Origin: Verrucomicrobiia bacterium
GTDB taxonomy: Bacteria > Verrucomicrobiota > Verrucomicrobiia > Limisphaerales > Palsa-1400
Assembly: GCA_025934545.1 (NCBI GenBank)
Contig: JAICXV010000164.1
Location: 1 to 5,984, forward strand
DNA: 5,984 nucleotides
Direction: 5' to 3'
Positions 1 to 5,984 of this stretch are shown here, piece after piece. The number at the start of each line of letters is the position of its first letter. Within the stretch, counting starts at the first letter, position 1. Made by a program: the position numbers and the translations under genes. The notes beneath the pieces were generated by a model that was not told the DNA's origin, made no database searches, and was given only the letters and a program-made list of their open reading frames with translations.

Positions 1-1
1 C

Positions 2-793
2 GCCGACAGCGCGCGTTCCAAATACGAAGCCGGCACAGAAACCCAGGCCAACCTGCTCAACGCCGAAATGGAATTGGCCAAACTCGAAGAGTCCGCGTTC
101 GATTTCCAACGACAAATCGCCGACGAACAATCCGTGTTGAACACGCTGATGAATCGCTCGCCAAACGCAACTCTGGGCAGGCCCGTTGTTCCGGCGATGC
201 GAATTGCGGACACAGATTTCGAACAACTGAGCCACATCGCTTTCGAGCATCGGCCTGAAATTCTCGCCGCGCAAAACCGGCTCGCCGCCACCAAAACCAA
301 TCTGCGCCTCGCCCAACGTGCCTGGGTTCCAGACCCGAGCTTGCGCGCGGAAATCAGTCGTTACAACGGCGCGTCCCAACCCATTAGCGAATTCATGGTT
401 GGCTTTGCCATCGAACTGCCGTGGCTCAACCACAAAAAACTTTCTGCCGCCGTCCACGAACAACACGCGCTCGTCGAAGCCGCCGACGAACAATTACTCG
501 CGGCGAAAGCCGAAGCCTCAGGAATGATTCGCCAGCAGATCAACAAACTCCACACGTTCCATCATCACTACGAATTGTATCAAGCCAAGGTGTTGCCGCT
601 TTCACGGCAAACAATCGACGCAACCCAACTTTCCTATCAGGCCGGCAAAACCAGTTTCATGGACCTCATGCTCACCCGCCACAATTCCCAGGACAGCGAG
701 GTCATGCTGATCCAACACCAAACCGATTATCAAATCGCGCTCGCCGAACTCGAAGCCATCATCGGCGCGCCACTACCCAAGGAGCACCAATGA
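2..793 (+). CDS. TolC/CusC-like outer-membrane efflux channel, C-terminal part (5' end outside window)
   Basis: Outer-membrane factor of a tripartite metal efflux system, expected to form a trimeric beta-barrel/alpha-barrel duct from periplasm to exterior. The open frame runs into the left edge with no stop, and 263 residues are visible. Members of the outer membrane efflux protein (OEP) family are usually 400-480 residues, so roughly the N-terminal 40% with the signal peptide is missing. The visible part begins in the helix ending the first OEP repeat (YEAGTETQANLLNAE, then LNTLMNR). It passes HRPEILAAQNRL at the start of the second repeat and a predicted membrane strand region (FMVGFAIELPWL). 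It ends in the long periplasmic helices with the family signature YQAGKTSFMDLM and YQIALAELEAIIG. The first ATG in frame (base 68) is internal, not a start. The stop overlaps the adaptor start as ATGA. Family assignment is firm; the CusC role rests on the neighbours. Confidence 0.93.
   Translation, partial: ADSARSKYEAGTETQANLLNAEMELAKLEESAFDFQRQIADEQSVLNTLMNRSPNATLGRPVVPAMRIADTDFEQLSHIAFEHRPEILAAQNRLAATKTNLRLAQRAWVPDPSLRAEISRYNGASQPISEFMVGFAIELPWLNHKKLSAAVHEQHALVEAADEQLLAAKAEASGMIRQQINKLHTFHHHYELYQAKVLPLSRQTIDATQLSYQAGKTSFMDLMLTRHNSQDSEVMLIQHQTDYQIALAELEAIIGAPLPKEHQ
779..784 (+). promoter_or_regulatory. Ribosome binding site of the CusB-like adaptor
   Basis: AAGGAG lies five bases before the ATG at 790. 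It decides the start: the open frame continues upstream to about 421 without a stop, but that part lies wholly inside the outer-membrane factor gene. Only the 790 start combines a good Shine-Dalgarno sequence, an ATGA overlap and an N-terminal lipoprotein signal peptide. Confidence 0.8.
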
Positions 794-2076
794 AAACTTT
801 TCTAATATTTCTCACCGCGATTGCCGCCATCCTTTTCACATCGTGCGCGCGTCAGGAAAACGCAATGCCCAACGATGTCGCCTATTACACCTGCACGATG
901 CACCCATCGGTTCGGGCAAAAAATCCAACCGACAAATGTCCCATCTGCGGCATGTCACTGGTGCCGGTGAAAAAAACTCCCGCGACAAACGCGCCGACTG
1001 CCGCGCCGCACGACCACGCAGGTCCGACCACTGTTCATGACCACGCAAGCCAAACAGCCGTTCATGACCACGAACCGACGGAGTTCACTGTTCCAATTGA
1101 GCGTCAGCAGATGATTGGTGTGACCTACACCAACGTCGAAATGCGTCCGTTCGAATTCCACATCCGCACCCCGGGAATCGTCGCCTACGATAAACAACGT
1201 CATTGGGATTACGTCAGTCGCGTCGACGGTTACGTGCAAAAGCTCCACGTCTCCTCACGCGGCGACAGTGTGGAAAAAGATCAGCCATTGCTAACCATCT
1301 ATAGTCCGGACCTCCTCGTGGCGCAGGGCGAATATGTCAACGCCATGCGTTCGCGCGACGAAGCGCGTCAATCCGGCAATACCAATCTCGCCCAGTCCGC
1401 CGAACGCATGCTGCAATCTGCCCGTCAGCGTTTAAATCTTTGGAACATCAGCGACCAGCAACTAAGCGACCTCGAAAAAACGCGCCAGCCGCAAAACACG
1501 TTGACGCTTTACTCGCCCTTCAAAGGCGTCGTGCAGGATATTCCCGTCGACCAGGGCCGCCATGTTAGTATTGGCGACCATCTCGTCGACGTTGCCGATT
1601 TGTCTGTCGTCTGGGTCTGGGCCGATTTTTATCAGGACGATCTTCCGCTCCTCAAAAAAGGCGAGCCGGTCACCGTGACGACGTCGGCGTTTCCCGGCGC
1701 GACCTTCAACGGCAAAATCGATCTCATCGACCCTTTCTTGAACGACGCCCGCAGGACCGCTCGCGCACGCATCTCAGTTGAGAACCCCGATTCCAAACTG
1801 CGACCGGAAATGTATGTCGACGCAACCCTCCTCTCCAACCAGGGCAAAGGCCTCGCCATCCCGGCAAGCGCTGTTTTGCCCACTGGAACGCGCAACGTCG
1901 TTTTCGTGAACAAAGGTGACGGAAAACTCCAGCCGCGTTTCGTCCAACTCGGGCGCGGCTTCGGAAATTTCTACGCCGTCACCTCAGGTCTTGAAGAAGG
2001 CGAGGCCATCGTCGCCAGCGCCAATTTCCTCATCGACGCCGAAGCCAAGGTGCAAGGAGCGCTCCAACAATGGTAA
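790..2076 (+). CDS. cusB: CusB-like periplasmic adaptor (membrane fusion) lipoprotein with N-terminal heavy-metal-binding domain
   Basis: Adaptor linking the RND pump to the outer-membrane channel and probably handing metal to the pump; 428 residues, slightly longer than E. coli CusB. Residues 1-18 are a basic/hydrophobic signal sequence ending FTS before Cys19. This resembles a lipobox with Phe at -3, so a lipid-anchored periplasmic protein is likely. Residues 32-61 form a heavy-metal-binding module: C35-T-M-H-P, then C50-P-I-C53-G-M. Residues 74-100 are three His-rich 9-residue repeats. The adaptor core follows: first lipoyl half around 129-172 (RVDGYVQKLHV, LLTIYSPDL), alpha-hairpin about 174-235, second lipoyl half about 245-278 (LYSPFKGVV, GDHLVDVADLS), beta-barrel about 279-350 and a membrane-proximal domain to the end (IPASAVLPTG, GLEEGEAIVASANFLID). 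It overlaps cusA by 7 bases, implying translational coupling. Family is certain; Cu/Ag specificity is inferred from the metal module and the pump. Confidence 0.95.
   Translation: MKTFLIFLTAIAAILFTSCARQENAMPNDVAYYTCTMHPSVRAKNPTDKCPICGMSLVPVKKTPATNAPTAAPHDHAGPTTVHDHASQTAVHDHEPTEFTVPIERQQMIGVTYTNVEMRPFEFHIRTPGIVAYDKQRHWDYVSRVDGYVQKLHVSSRGDSVEKDQPLLTIYSPDLLVAQGEYVNAMRSRDEARQSGNTNLAQSAERMLQSARQRLNLWNISDQQLSDLEKTRQPQNTLTLYSPFKGVVQDIPVDQGRHVSIGDHLVDVADLSVVWVWADFYQDDLPLLKKGEPVTVTTSAFPGATFNGKIDLIDPFLNDARRTARARISVENPDSKLRPEMYVDATLLSNQGKGLAIPASAVLPTGTRNVVFVNKGDGKLQPRFVQLGRGFGNFYAVTSGLEEGEAIVASANFLIDAEAKVQGALQQW
1009..1089 (+). repeat. Three tandem 27-base units coding His-rich HDHA-x-x-T-x-V repeats
   Basis: Inside cusB, between the Cys/Met module and the adaptor core, three in-frame 27-base units start at 1009, 1036 and 1063. 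They read HDHAGPTTV, HDHASQTAV and HDHEPTEFT; the third has diverged after HDHE. The 13-base string GTTCATGACCACG occurs exactly at 1033-1045 and 1060-1072, indicating duplication at DNA level. The product is a flexible Thr/Ala/Pro linker bearing six histidines and three aspartates, a plausible low-affinity metal-capture segment. Copy number may vary between relatives. Confidence 0.85.
2054..2059 (+). promoter_or_regulatory. Ribosome binding site of cusA, inside the 3' end of cusB
   Basis: AAGGAG sits ten bases before the ATG at 2070, within the last codons of cusB. Together with the 7-base gene overlap it supports the ATG at 2070 as the start of the pump and suggests coupled translation of adaptor and pump. 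Confidence 0.7.
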
Positions 2077-5000
2077 TCAACCGCATCATTGCAGCGAGCG
2101 CGCGGAATAAATTCCTCGTTCTGCTGCTGACTTTGTTCGCCATTGCCGCGGGGGCCTGGTGCTTGTTGCACACCCCGCTTGACGCCATTCCCGACCTCAG
2201 CGACGTGCAGGTAATTGTCTACACCGATTGGGAAGGTCGCTCGCCCGATCTCGTCGAAGATCAAATTACCTATCCAATTTCCACGCGCTTCATCGCTGCG
2301 CCCAAAGTCAAATTTGTTCGCGGCGAATCGATGTTCGGAAAATCGTTCGTTTACATCATTTTCCAGGACGGCACTGATATTTATTGGGCGCGCTCCCGCG
2401 TCATCGAATATCTCAACTCTGTGCGCCGCAATTTGCCCGAAGGTGTTAACCCCGTGATCGGGCCGGACGCGACCGGCGTCGGCTGGGTTTACGAATACGC
2501 GATTGTCGACGAATCCAAAAAACACGACCTCGCCCAATTGCGCTCACTGCAGGATTGGCATTTACGTTACGCGCTGGAATCTGTTCCCGGCGTTTCCGAA
2601 GTCGCGCCTCTCGGCGGTTTCATCAAGCAATACCAGGTTGATCTCGATCCAAATAAACTCGTCGCCTACGGAATTCCCATCACCGATGTCATGGATAAAA
2701 TTCGCGCATCCAACGGCGACGTCGGCGGAAAAGTTTTCGAAATCGGTTCGACCGAATACTACGTGCGCGGTCGCGGCTACATTAAAAATATCGCCGACAT
2801 TGAGAATGTCGTTTTGAAATCGGTCGATGGCACGCCCGTTCTCGTTAAAAACGTCGGCACCGTTCATCTCGGACCTGATTTGCGACGCGGCGTTGCCGAA
2901 CTGAACGGACAAGGCGAAGTCGTCGGTGGAATTATCGTAATGCGTTATGGCGAAAACGCCTTGAAAGTGATCGATGGCGTCAAAAAGAAGCTGGCCGAAA
3001 TCGCCCCCTCATTACCCGAAGGAGTCAAAATCGTTCCGACCTACGATCGCATCGAATTGATTCAACGCTCCATCAAAACGTTGCGCGAAAAACTCATCGA
3101 AGAATGCATCATCGTCGCGCTCGTCTGTTTGATTTTCCTCTGGCACGTCCGTTCCGCTTTGGTCGCCATCATCACATTGCCCATCGCCATCGTGCTCGCG
3201 TTCGTGCCGATGTTCTGGCTCGGCCTGACCTCCAACATTATGTCACTCGGCGGCATCGCCATCGCCATCGGAGCCATGGTCGACGCCGCAATCATCATGG
3301 TCGAGAATGCTCACAAAGCCCTCGAACATTTTCGCGACGAACACGGACGCGAACCAAAATGCTCAGAGCGCGTGGACGTTATTATCGCCGCCGCACAAAC
3401 CGTCGGTCGCCCACTCTTCTTCTCATTGCTCGTCATCACCGTCAGCTTCATGCCGGTATTCACACTCGAAGCCCAGGCTGGCCGGATGTTTCGTCCCCTC
3501 GCCTTCACCAAAACATTCGCGATGTTTTCCGCGTCGATCCTCGGCATCACACTCGTGCCGGTGCTGATGGCCTTGCTCGTGCGCGGAAAAATAACTCCAG
3601 AAATCAAAAATCCCATCAACCGCCTGCTCATCTGGCTTTATCAACCAATCGTTCATTTCGTCCTGCGCTTCCGTTGGGCGGTCTTAATTGCCGCAGCCAT
3701 CATTCTTGGTCTAACTGTCATTCCATTTAATCGGCTCGGCTCGGAATTCATGCCGCCGCTGAACGAAGGTTCGATTCTCTTCATGCCCACCGCCGTCCCC
3801 GGCATGTCCATCGGCGAAGCCACGCGCCTCTTACAAATTCAAGACCGCCTTATTCGCACTGTCCCTGAAGTGCAAACCGTTTTCGGCAAGGCCGGCCAGG
3901 CCGATACCCCGACCGATCCCGCACCGCTCTCGATGTTCGAAACTGTCGTCACTCTCAAACCCACCGACCCATGGCGTGCTGGAATGACTTGGGAAAAGTT
4001 ACTCGCCGAATTAAACGACAAAATGAAAATGCCCGGCATGGCCAATCAGTTCTGGATGCCCATCCAAACTCGCACCGACATGCTGACGACCGGCTTCCGA
4101 ACCAAACTCGGGATTAAAGTGTTCGGTCCCGACCTCGCCGGCATCGAACAAGTCGCTTTGCAAATTGAGAAATCGCTCGCCGACCAACCCGACACCCGCA
4201 GCGTCTTCGCCGAACGTCCCATGGGCGGCTATTTTCTCGATTTCAAAGTGAACCGCGAAGCCGCCGCCCGTTACGGCCTCACCGTTGGCGACGTCAACAA
4301 CATCGTTGAAAGCGCCATCGGCGGAAAAAATGTTTCGACGACTGTTGAAGGTCGCGAACGTTATCCAATCCAGGTCCGTTACGCGCGCGACTTCCGCGAG
4401 AACCTCGACGCGCTCAAACGCGTGTTGGTTCCACTTCCCATGTCGTCCAATGGCCTGGCGCACATTCCAATCTCAATGCTCGCCGACATCGAATTTAAAA
4501 CCGGCCCTCCCTCCATCCGCAACGAAAACGGTCAACTCGTCGGCTTCGTCTTCGTTGACGTCACAACCGACAATATCGAAGGCTACGTTCAATCTGCTTC
4601 CCAACGAATCAACGCCAACGTCACATTCCCGCCCGGCTACTACACTCAATGGGCCGGGCAATTCGAGTATCTCAAAAACACTGAGCAACGATTGAAACTG
4701 GTCATCCCGCTCACGTTGCTCGTGATCTTCGTCCTCATTTTCATCAACACCCAATCCGCGGCGCGCACCGCCATTGTCCTGCTCGCCGTCCCCTTCTCGC
4801 TGGTCGGCGCGTTTTGGTTTCTATATTTGCTCGGTTACAATCTCAGTCCCGCCGTGTGGGTCGGCATCATCGCTCTCGCCGGCCTCGACGCCGAAACCGG
4901 TGTCGTCATGCTCCTCTATCTCGACCACGCCTGGGACAAATTCGCCAAAGCCGGCCGAATGAATTCTGTCAGCGATTTGCACGAAGCCATCATCGAAGGC

Positions 5001-5222
5001 GCAGTCCATCGGATTCGTCCCAAAATTATGACCGTCTGCGCGATTCTCTTCGGCCTGTTACCGATTATGTGGTCGCCAACGTATCAGGCCGGCGCAGATG
5101 TCATGAAGCGCATCGCCGCGCCCATGATTGGCGGCATTGTCACTTCAGCCATTCTCGAGCTGCTGCTCTACCCGGTCATTTACACCTTGTGGCGGCGCAG
5201 GCACTTACCGCGACAATCTTGA
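2070..5222 (+). CDS. cusA: CusA-like heavy-metal efflux RND transporter, Cu(I)/Ag(I) class
   Basis: Proton-driven trimeric inner-membrane pump exporting monovalent copper/silver through the tripartite complex; 1050 residues, full length against about 1047 in E. coli CusA. Hydrophobic segments lie near 14-33, 342-360, 364-386, 388-411, 445-465, 478-503, 536-553, 874-893, 898-921, 926-950, 984-1000 and 1014-1040, the usual 12-helix plan with two large periplasmic loops. Helix 4 reads AIGAMVDAAIIMVEN, matching the AIG-x3-DAA-x3-VEN signature of the Cu/Ag (HME4) subclass rather than the DFG-x3-DGA-x3-VEN form of Zn/Co/Cd pumps. The periplasmic metal triad of E. coli (M573, M623, M672) appears as M572, M622 and M671. 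Relay methionines M391, M403, M410, M485 and M1012 are also present. Proton-relay residues are D405, E942 and K985. No frameshift or lost key residue is seen. Third gene of the cus cluster. Confidence 0.97.
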   Translation: MVINRIIAASARNKFLVLLLTLFAIAAGAWCLLHTPLDAIPDLSDVQVIVYTDWEGRSPDLVEDQITYPISTRFIAAPKVKFVRGESMFGKSFVYIIFQDGTDIYWARSRVIEYLNSVRRNLPEGVNPVIGPDATGVGWVYEYAIVDESKKHDLAQLRSLQDWHLRYALESVPGVSEVAPLGGFIKQYQVDLDPNKLVAYGIPITDVMDKIRASNGDVGGKVFEIGSTEYYVRGRGYIKNIADIENVVLKSVDGTPVLVKNVGTVHLGPDLRRGVAELNGQGEVVGGIIVMRYGENALKVIDGVKKKLAEIAPSLPEGVKIVPTYDRIELIQRSIKTLREKLIEECIIVALVCLIFLWHVRSALVAIITLPIAIVLAFVPMFWLGLTSNIMSLGGIAIAIGAMVDAAIIMVENAHKALEHFRDEHGREPKCSERVDVIIAAAQTVGRPLFFSLLVITVSFMPVFTLEAQAGRMFRPLAFTKTFAMFSASILGITLVPVLMALLVRGKITPEIKNPINRLLIWLYQPIVHFVLRFRWAVLIAAAIILGLTVIPFNRLGSEFMPPLNEGSILFMPTAVPGMSIGEATRLLQIQDRLIRTVPEVQTVFGKAGQADTPTDPAPLSMFETVVTLKPTDPWRAGMTWEKLLAELNDKMKMPGMANQFWMPIQTRTDMLTTGFRTKLGIKVFGPDLAGIEQVALQIEKSLADQPDTRSVFAERPMGGYFLDFKVNREAAARYGLTVGDVNNIVESAIGGKNVSTTVEGRERYPIQVRYARDFRENLDALKRVLVPLPMSSNGLAHIPISMLADIEFKTGPPSIRNENGQLVGFVFVDVTTDNIEGYVQSASQRINANVTFPPGYYTQWAGQFEYLKNTEQRLKLVIPLTLLVIFVLIFINTQSAARTAIVLLAVPFSLVGAFWFLYLLGYNLSPAVWVGIIALAGLDAETGVVMLLYLDHAWDKFAKAGRMNSVSDLHEAIIEGAVHRIRPKIMTVCAILFGLLPIMWSPTYQAGADVMKRIAAPMIGGIVTSAILELLLYPVIYTLWRRRHLPRQS

Positions 5223-5258
5223 TTTCGCGACTGCGGGCATTAGCTTGCATCGAACGGA

Positions 5259-5274
5259 ACTGGCCGATGCCAGT
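5259..5274 (+). other. Perfect 6-bp hairpin between cusA and htpX
   Basis: ACTGGC and GCCAGT pair perfectly around a CGAT loop in the 68-base gap after cusA. The downstream bases (CTAAGAAAATATAACT) carry no T-run, so this is not a convincing intrinsic terminator on the plus strand, and no T-run follows it on the other strand. It ends 16 bases before the htpX ATG, so it could be an mRNA structure near the translation start, a weak attenuator, a small operator or chance. No convincing sigma-70 promoter was found in the gap. Confidence 0.4.
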
Positions 5275-5290
5275 CTAAGAAAATATAACT

Positions 5291-5984
5291 ATGAATTTTG
5301 CCCAAGTCGCAAAACGGTTTGTCCTCTTCATGATGGTGAACATTTTGGTGGTCGCCACCATCACCATCATCCTGAGCATCGTCCACGTGCCCGCCAAAAT
5401 CGGCGGCTCGAATTTCGCCGGCCTGCTCATTCTCTGCCTCGTCTGGGGCATGGTTGGCTCGGTCGTTTCGCTGCTGCTTTCGCGTGTCATGGCTAAATGG
5501 GTCATGGGCGTGAAAGTCATCGATCCCAACACAACCGATCCCTCCGCCCAACGGCTTGTCCAAACCGTTTATCAACTCGCGCGCACCGCGGGATTAACCA
5601 CCATGCCTCAAGTCGGCTTCTACGAATCTCCAGAAGTTAACGCGTTCGCCACCGGTCCGAGCCGTTCACGTTCGCTCGTCGCCGCATCGTCCGGTCTGCT
5701 CAACCAGATGAACCAACCCCAATTGGAAGGCGTGCTCGGTCACGAAATCGCGCACATCGCCAATGGTGACATGGTCACGATGACCCTCATTCAAGGCGTC
5801 GTAAACGCGTTTGTAATGTTCTTTGCCCGTATTGTCGCGCTCGCATTGACCTCGCGCGGTAGCGATGACAACCGCGGCGGCAACACCCTCGCCTATTGGC
5901 TGCTCGTCCAACTGTTCCAGGTCGTCTTCTCCATTCTTGGAATGATTGTGATTTGTTGGTTCTCGCGCTGGCGGGAATTTCGCG
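5291..5984 (+). CDS. htpX: HtpX family membrane zinc metalloprotease, N-terminal 231 residues (3' end outside window)
   Basis: M48-family endopeptidase of the inner membrane that cleaves damaged or misfolded membrane proteins on the cytoplasmic side, cooperating with FtsH in E. coli. The frame stays open to the right edge; the family is usually 280-300 residues, so about the last quarter is missing. Two N-terminal membrane segments lie near 10-31 and 43-64, then the cytosolic domain (MPQVGFYESPEVNAFATG). The zinc motif is H151-E-I-A-H155, followed by IANGDMVTMTLIQGVVN, nearly identical to E. coli. Further hydrophobic segments lie near 163-185 and 202-224. E229 in SRWREFR matches the third zinc ligand, so all expected metal ligands are visible. 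The ATG at 5291 is chosen because it preserves the whole first membrane segment; its ribosome site is weak (AAGA at 5277-5280) in an AT-rich leader. The next ATG (5330) would cut that segment. It lies 68 bases after cusA, possibly co-transcribed. Confidence 0.96.
   Translation, partial: MNFAQVAKRFVLFMMVNILVVATITIILSIVHVPAKIGGSNFAGLLILCLVWGMVGSVVSLLLSRVMAKWVMGVKVIDPNTTDPSAQRLVQTVYQLARTAGLTTMPQVGFYESPEVNAFATGPSRSRSLVAASSGLLNQMNQPQLEGVLGHEIAHIANGDMVTMTLIQGVVNAFVMFFARIVALALTSRGSDDNRGGNTLAYWLLVQLFQVVFSILGMIVICWFSRWREFR

Noticed and set aside
421..789. In-frame upstream extension of the adaptor reading frame, which would give a 551-residue protein
   Set aside because: It overlaps the conserved C-terminal half of the outer-membrane factor in another frame, has an Arg-rich low-complexity translation typical of a shadow frame, and would bury the lipoprotein signal peptide that begins at 790.
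1971..2537. Minus-strand open frame of 188 codons across the cusB/cusA junction
   Set aside because: The plus strand here codes conserved ends of two well-recognised proteins; the antisense translation shows no recognisable domain and reflects codon bias.
3183..3270. Repeated CATCGCCATCG strings
   Set aside because: They code Ile-Ala-Ile runs of the pump's membrane helices and are not a separate DNA repeat.
3104..3730. Plus-strand open frame of 208 codons inside cusA
   Set aside because: Its translation is dominated by His and Arg, which is the +1 frame reading of Ile/Ala/Val codons in the membrane helices of CusA; no independent gene signals.
4011..4463. Minus-strand open frame of 150 codons inside cusA
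   Set aside because: Lies opposite the conserved periplasmic domain of the pump and has no family features; a shadow of C-ending codon use.
5219..5250. Possible promoter for htpX (TTGATT at 5219-5224 with TAGCTT at 5241-5246; also TTGCAT at 5245-5250)
   Set aside because: The -10 candidates match the consensus poorly and TTGCAT has no partner at proper spacing; not strong enough to list as a promoter.

Overview
The window holds four co-directional plus-strand genes. The first three form a heavy-metal RND efflux tripartite system of the Cus (copper/silver) type, and the fourth is the membrane zinc protease HtpX. The first gene lacks its 5' end and the last lacks its 3' end because they run off the window. 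Coding density is near total, and the only real intergenic gap is 68 bases.

The organism is a diderm (Gram-negative) bacterium, since an outer-membrane channel, a periplasmic adaptor and an inner-membrane RND pump are all encoded. Base composition is moderately GC-rich by eye, with many C-ending codons. The lipoprotein-type adaptor with an N-terminal Cys/Met/His metal-binding module, and the general protein style, recall Verrucomicrobiota or related environmental phyla. That placement is a weak inference with no marker gene behind it.

Layout: 2-793, C-terminal part of a TolC/CusC-like outer-membrane factor; 790-2076, CusB-like adaptor, overlapping the previous gene by 4 bases (ATGA); 2070-5222, CusA-like RND pump, overlapping cusB by 7 bases; 5223-5290, short gap with a perfect 6-bp hairpin and an AT-rich leader; 5291-5984, HtpX, cut off just after its third predicted zinc ligand.

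How they work together: the RND trimer takes up Cu(I)/Ag(I) from the periplasm or inner membrane through a methionine relay, the adaptor hexamer joins it to the outer-membrane channel, and metal leaves the cell at the expense of the proton gradient. The adaptor carries its own metal-binding head, made of a C-x2-MHP / CPxCGM module and three HDH-containing 9-residue repeats. No separate CusF chaperone, CusRS regulator or P-type ATPase is visible here. HtpX is a quality-control protease for inner-membrane proteins; its position behind the pump may be a functional link or simple proximity.

I see no mobile element, RNA gene, CRISPR array or clearly unprecedented system. The most distinctive items are the metal-binding head of the adaptor and the cus-htpX adjacency.
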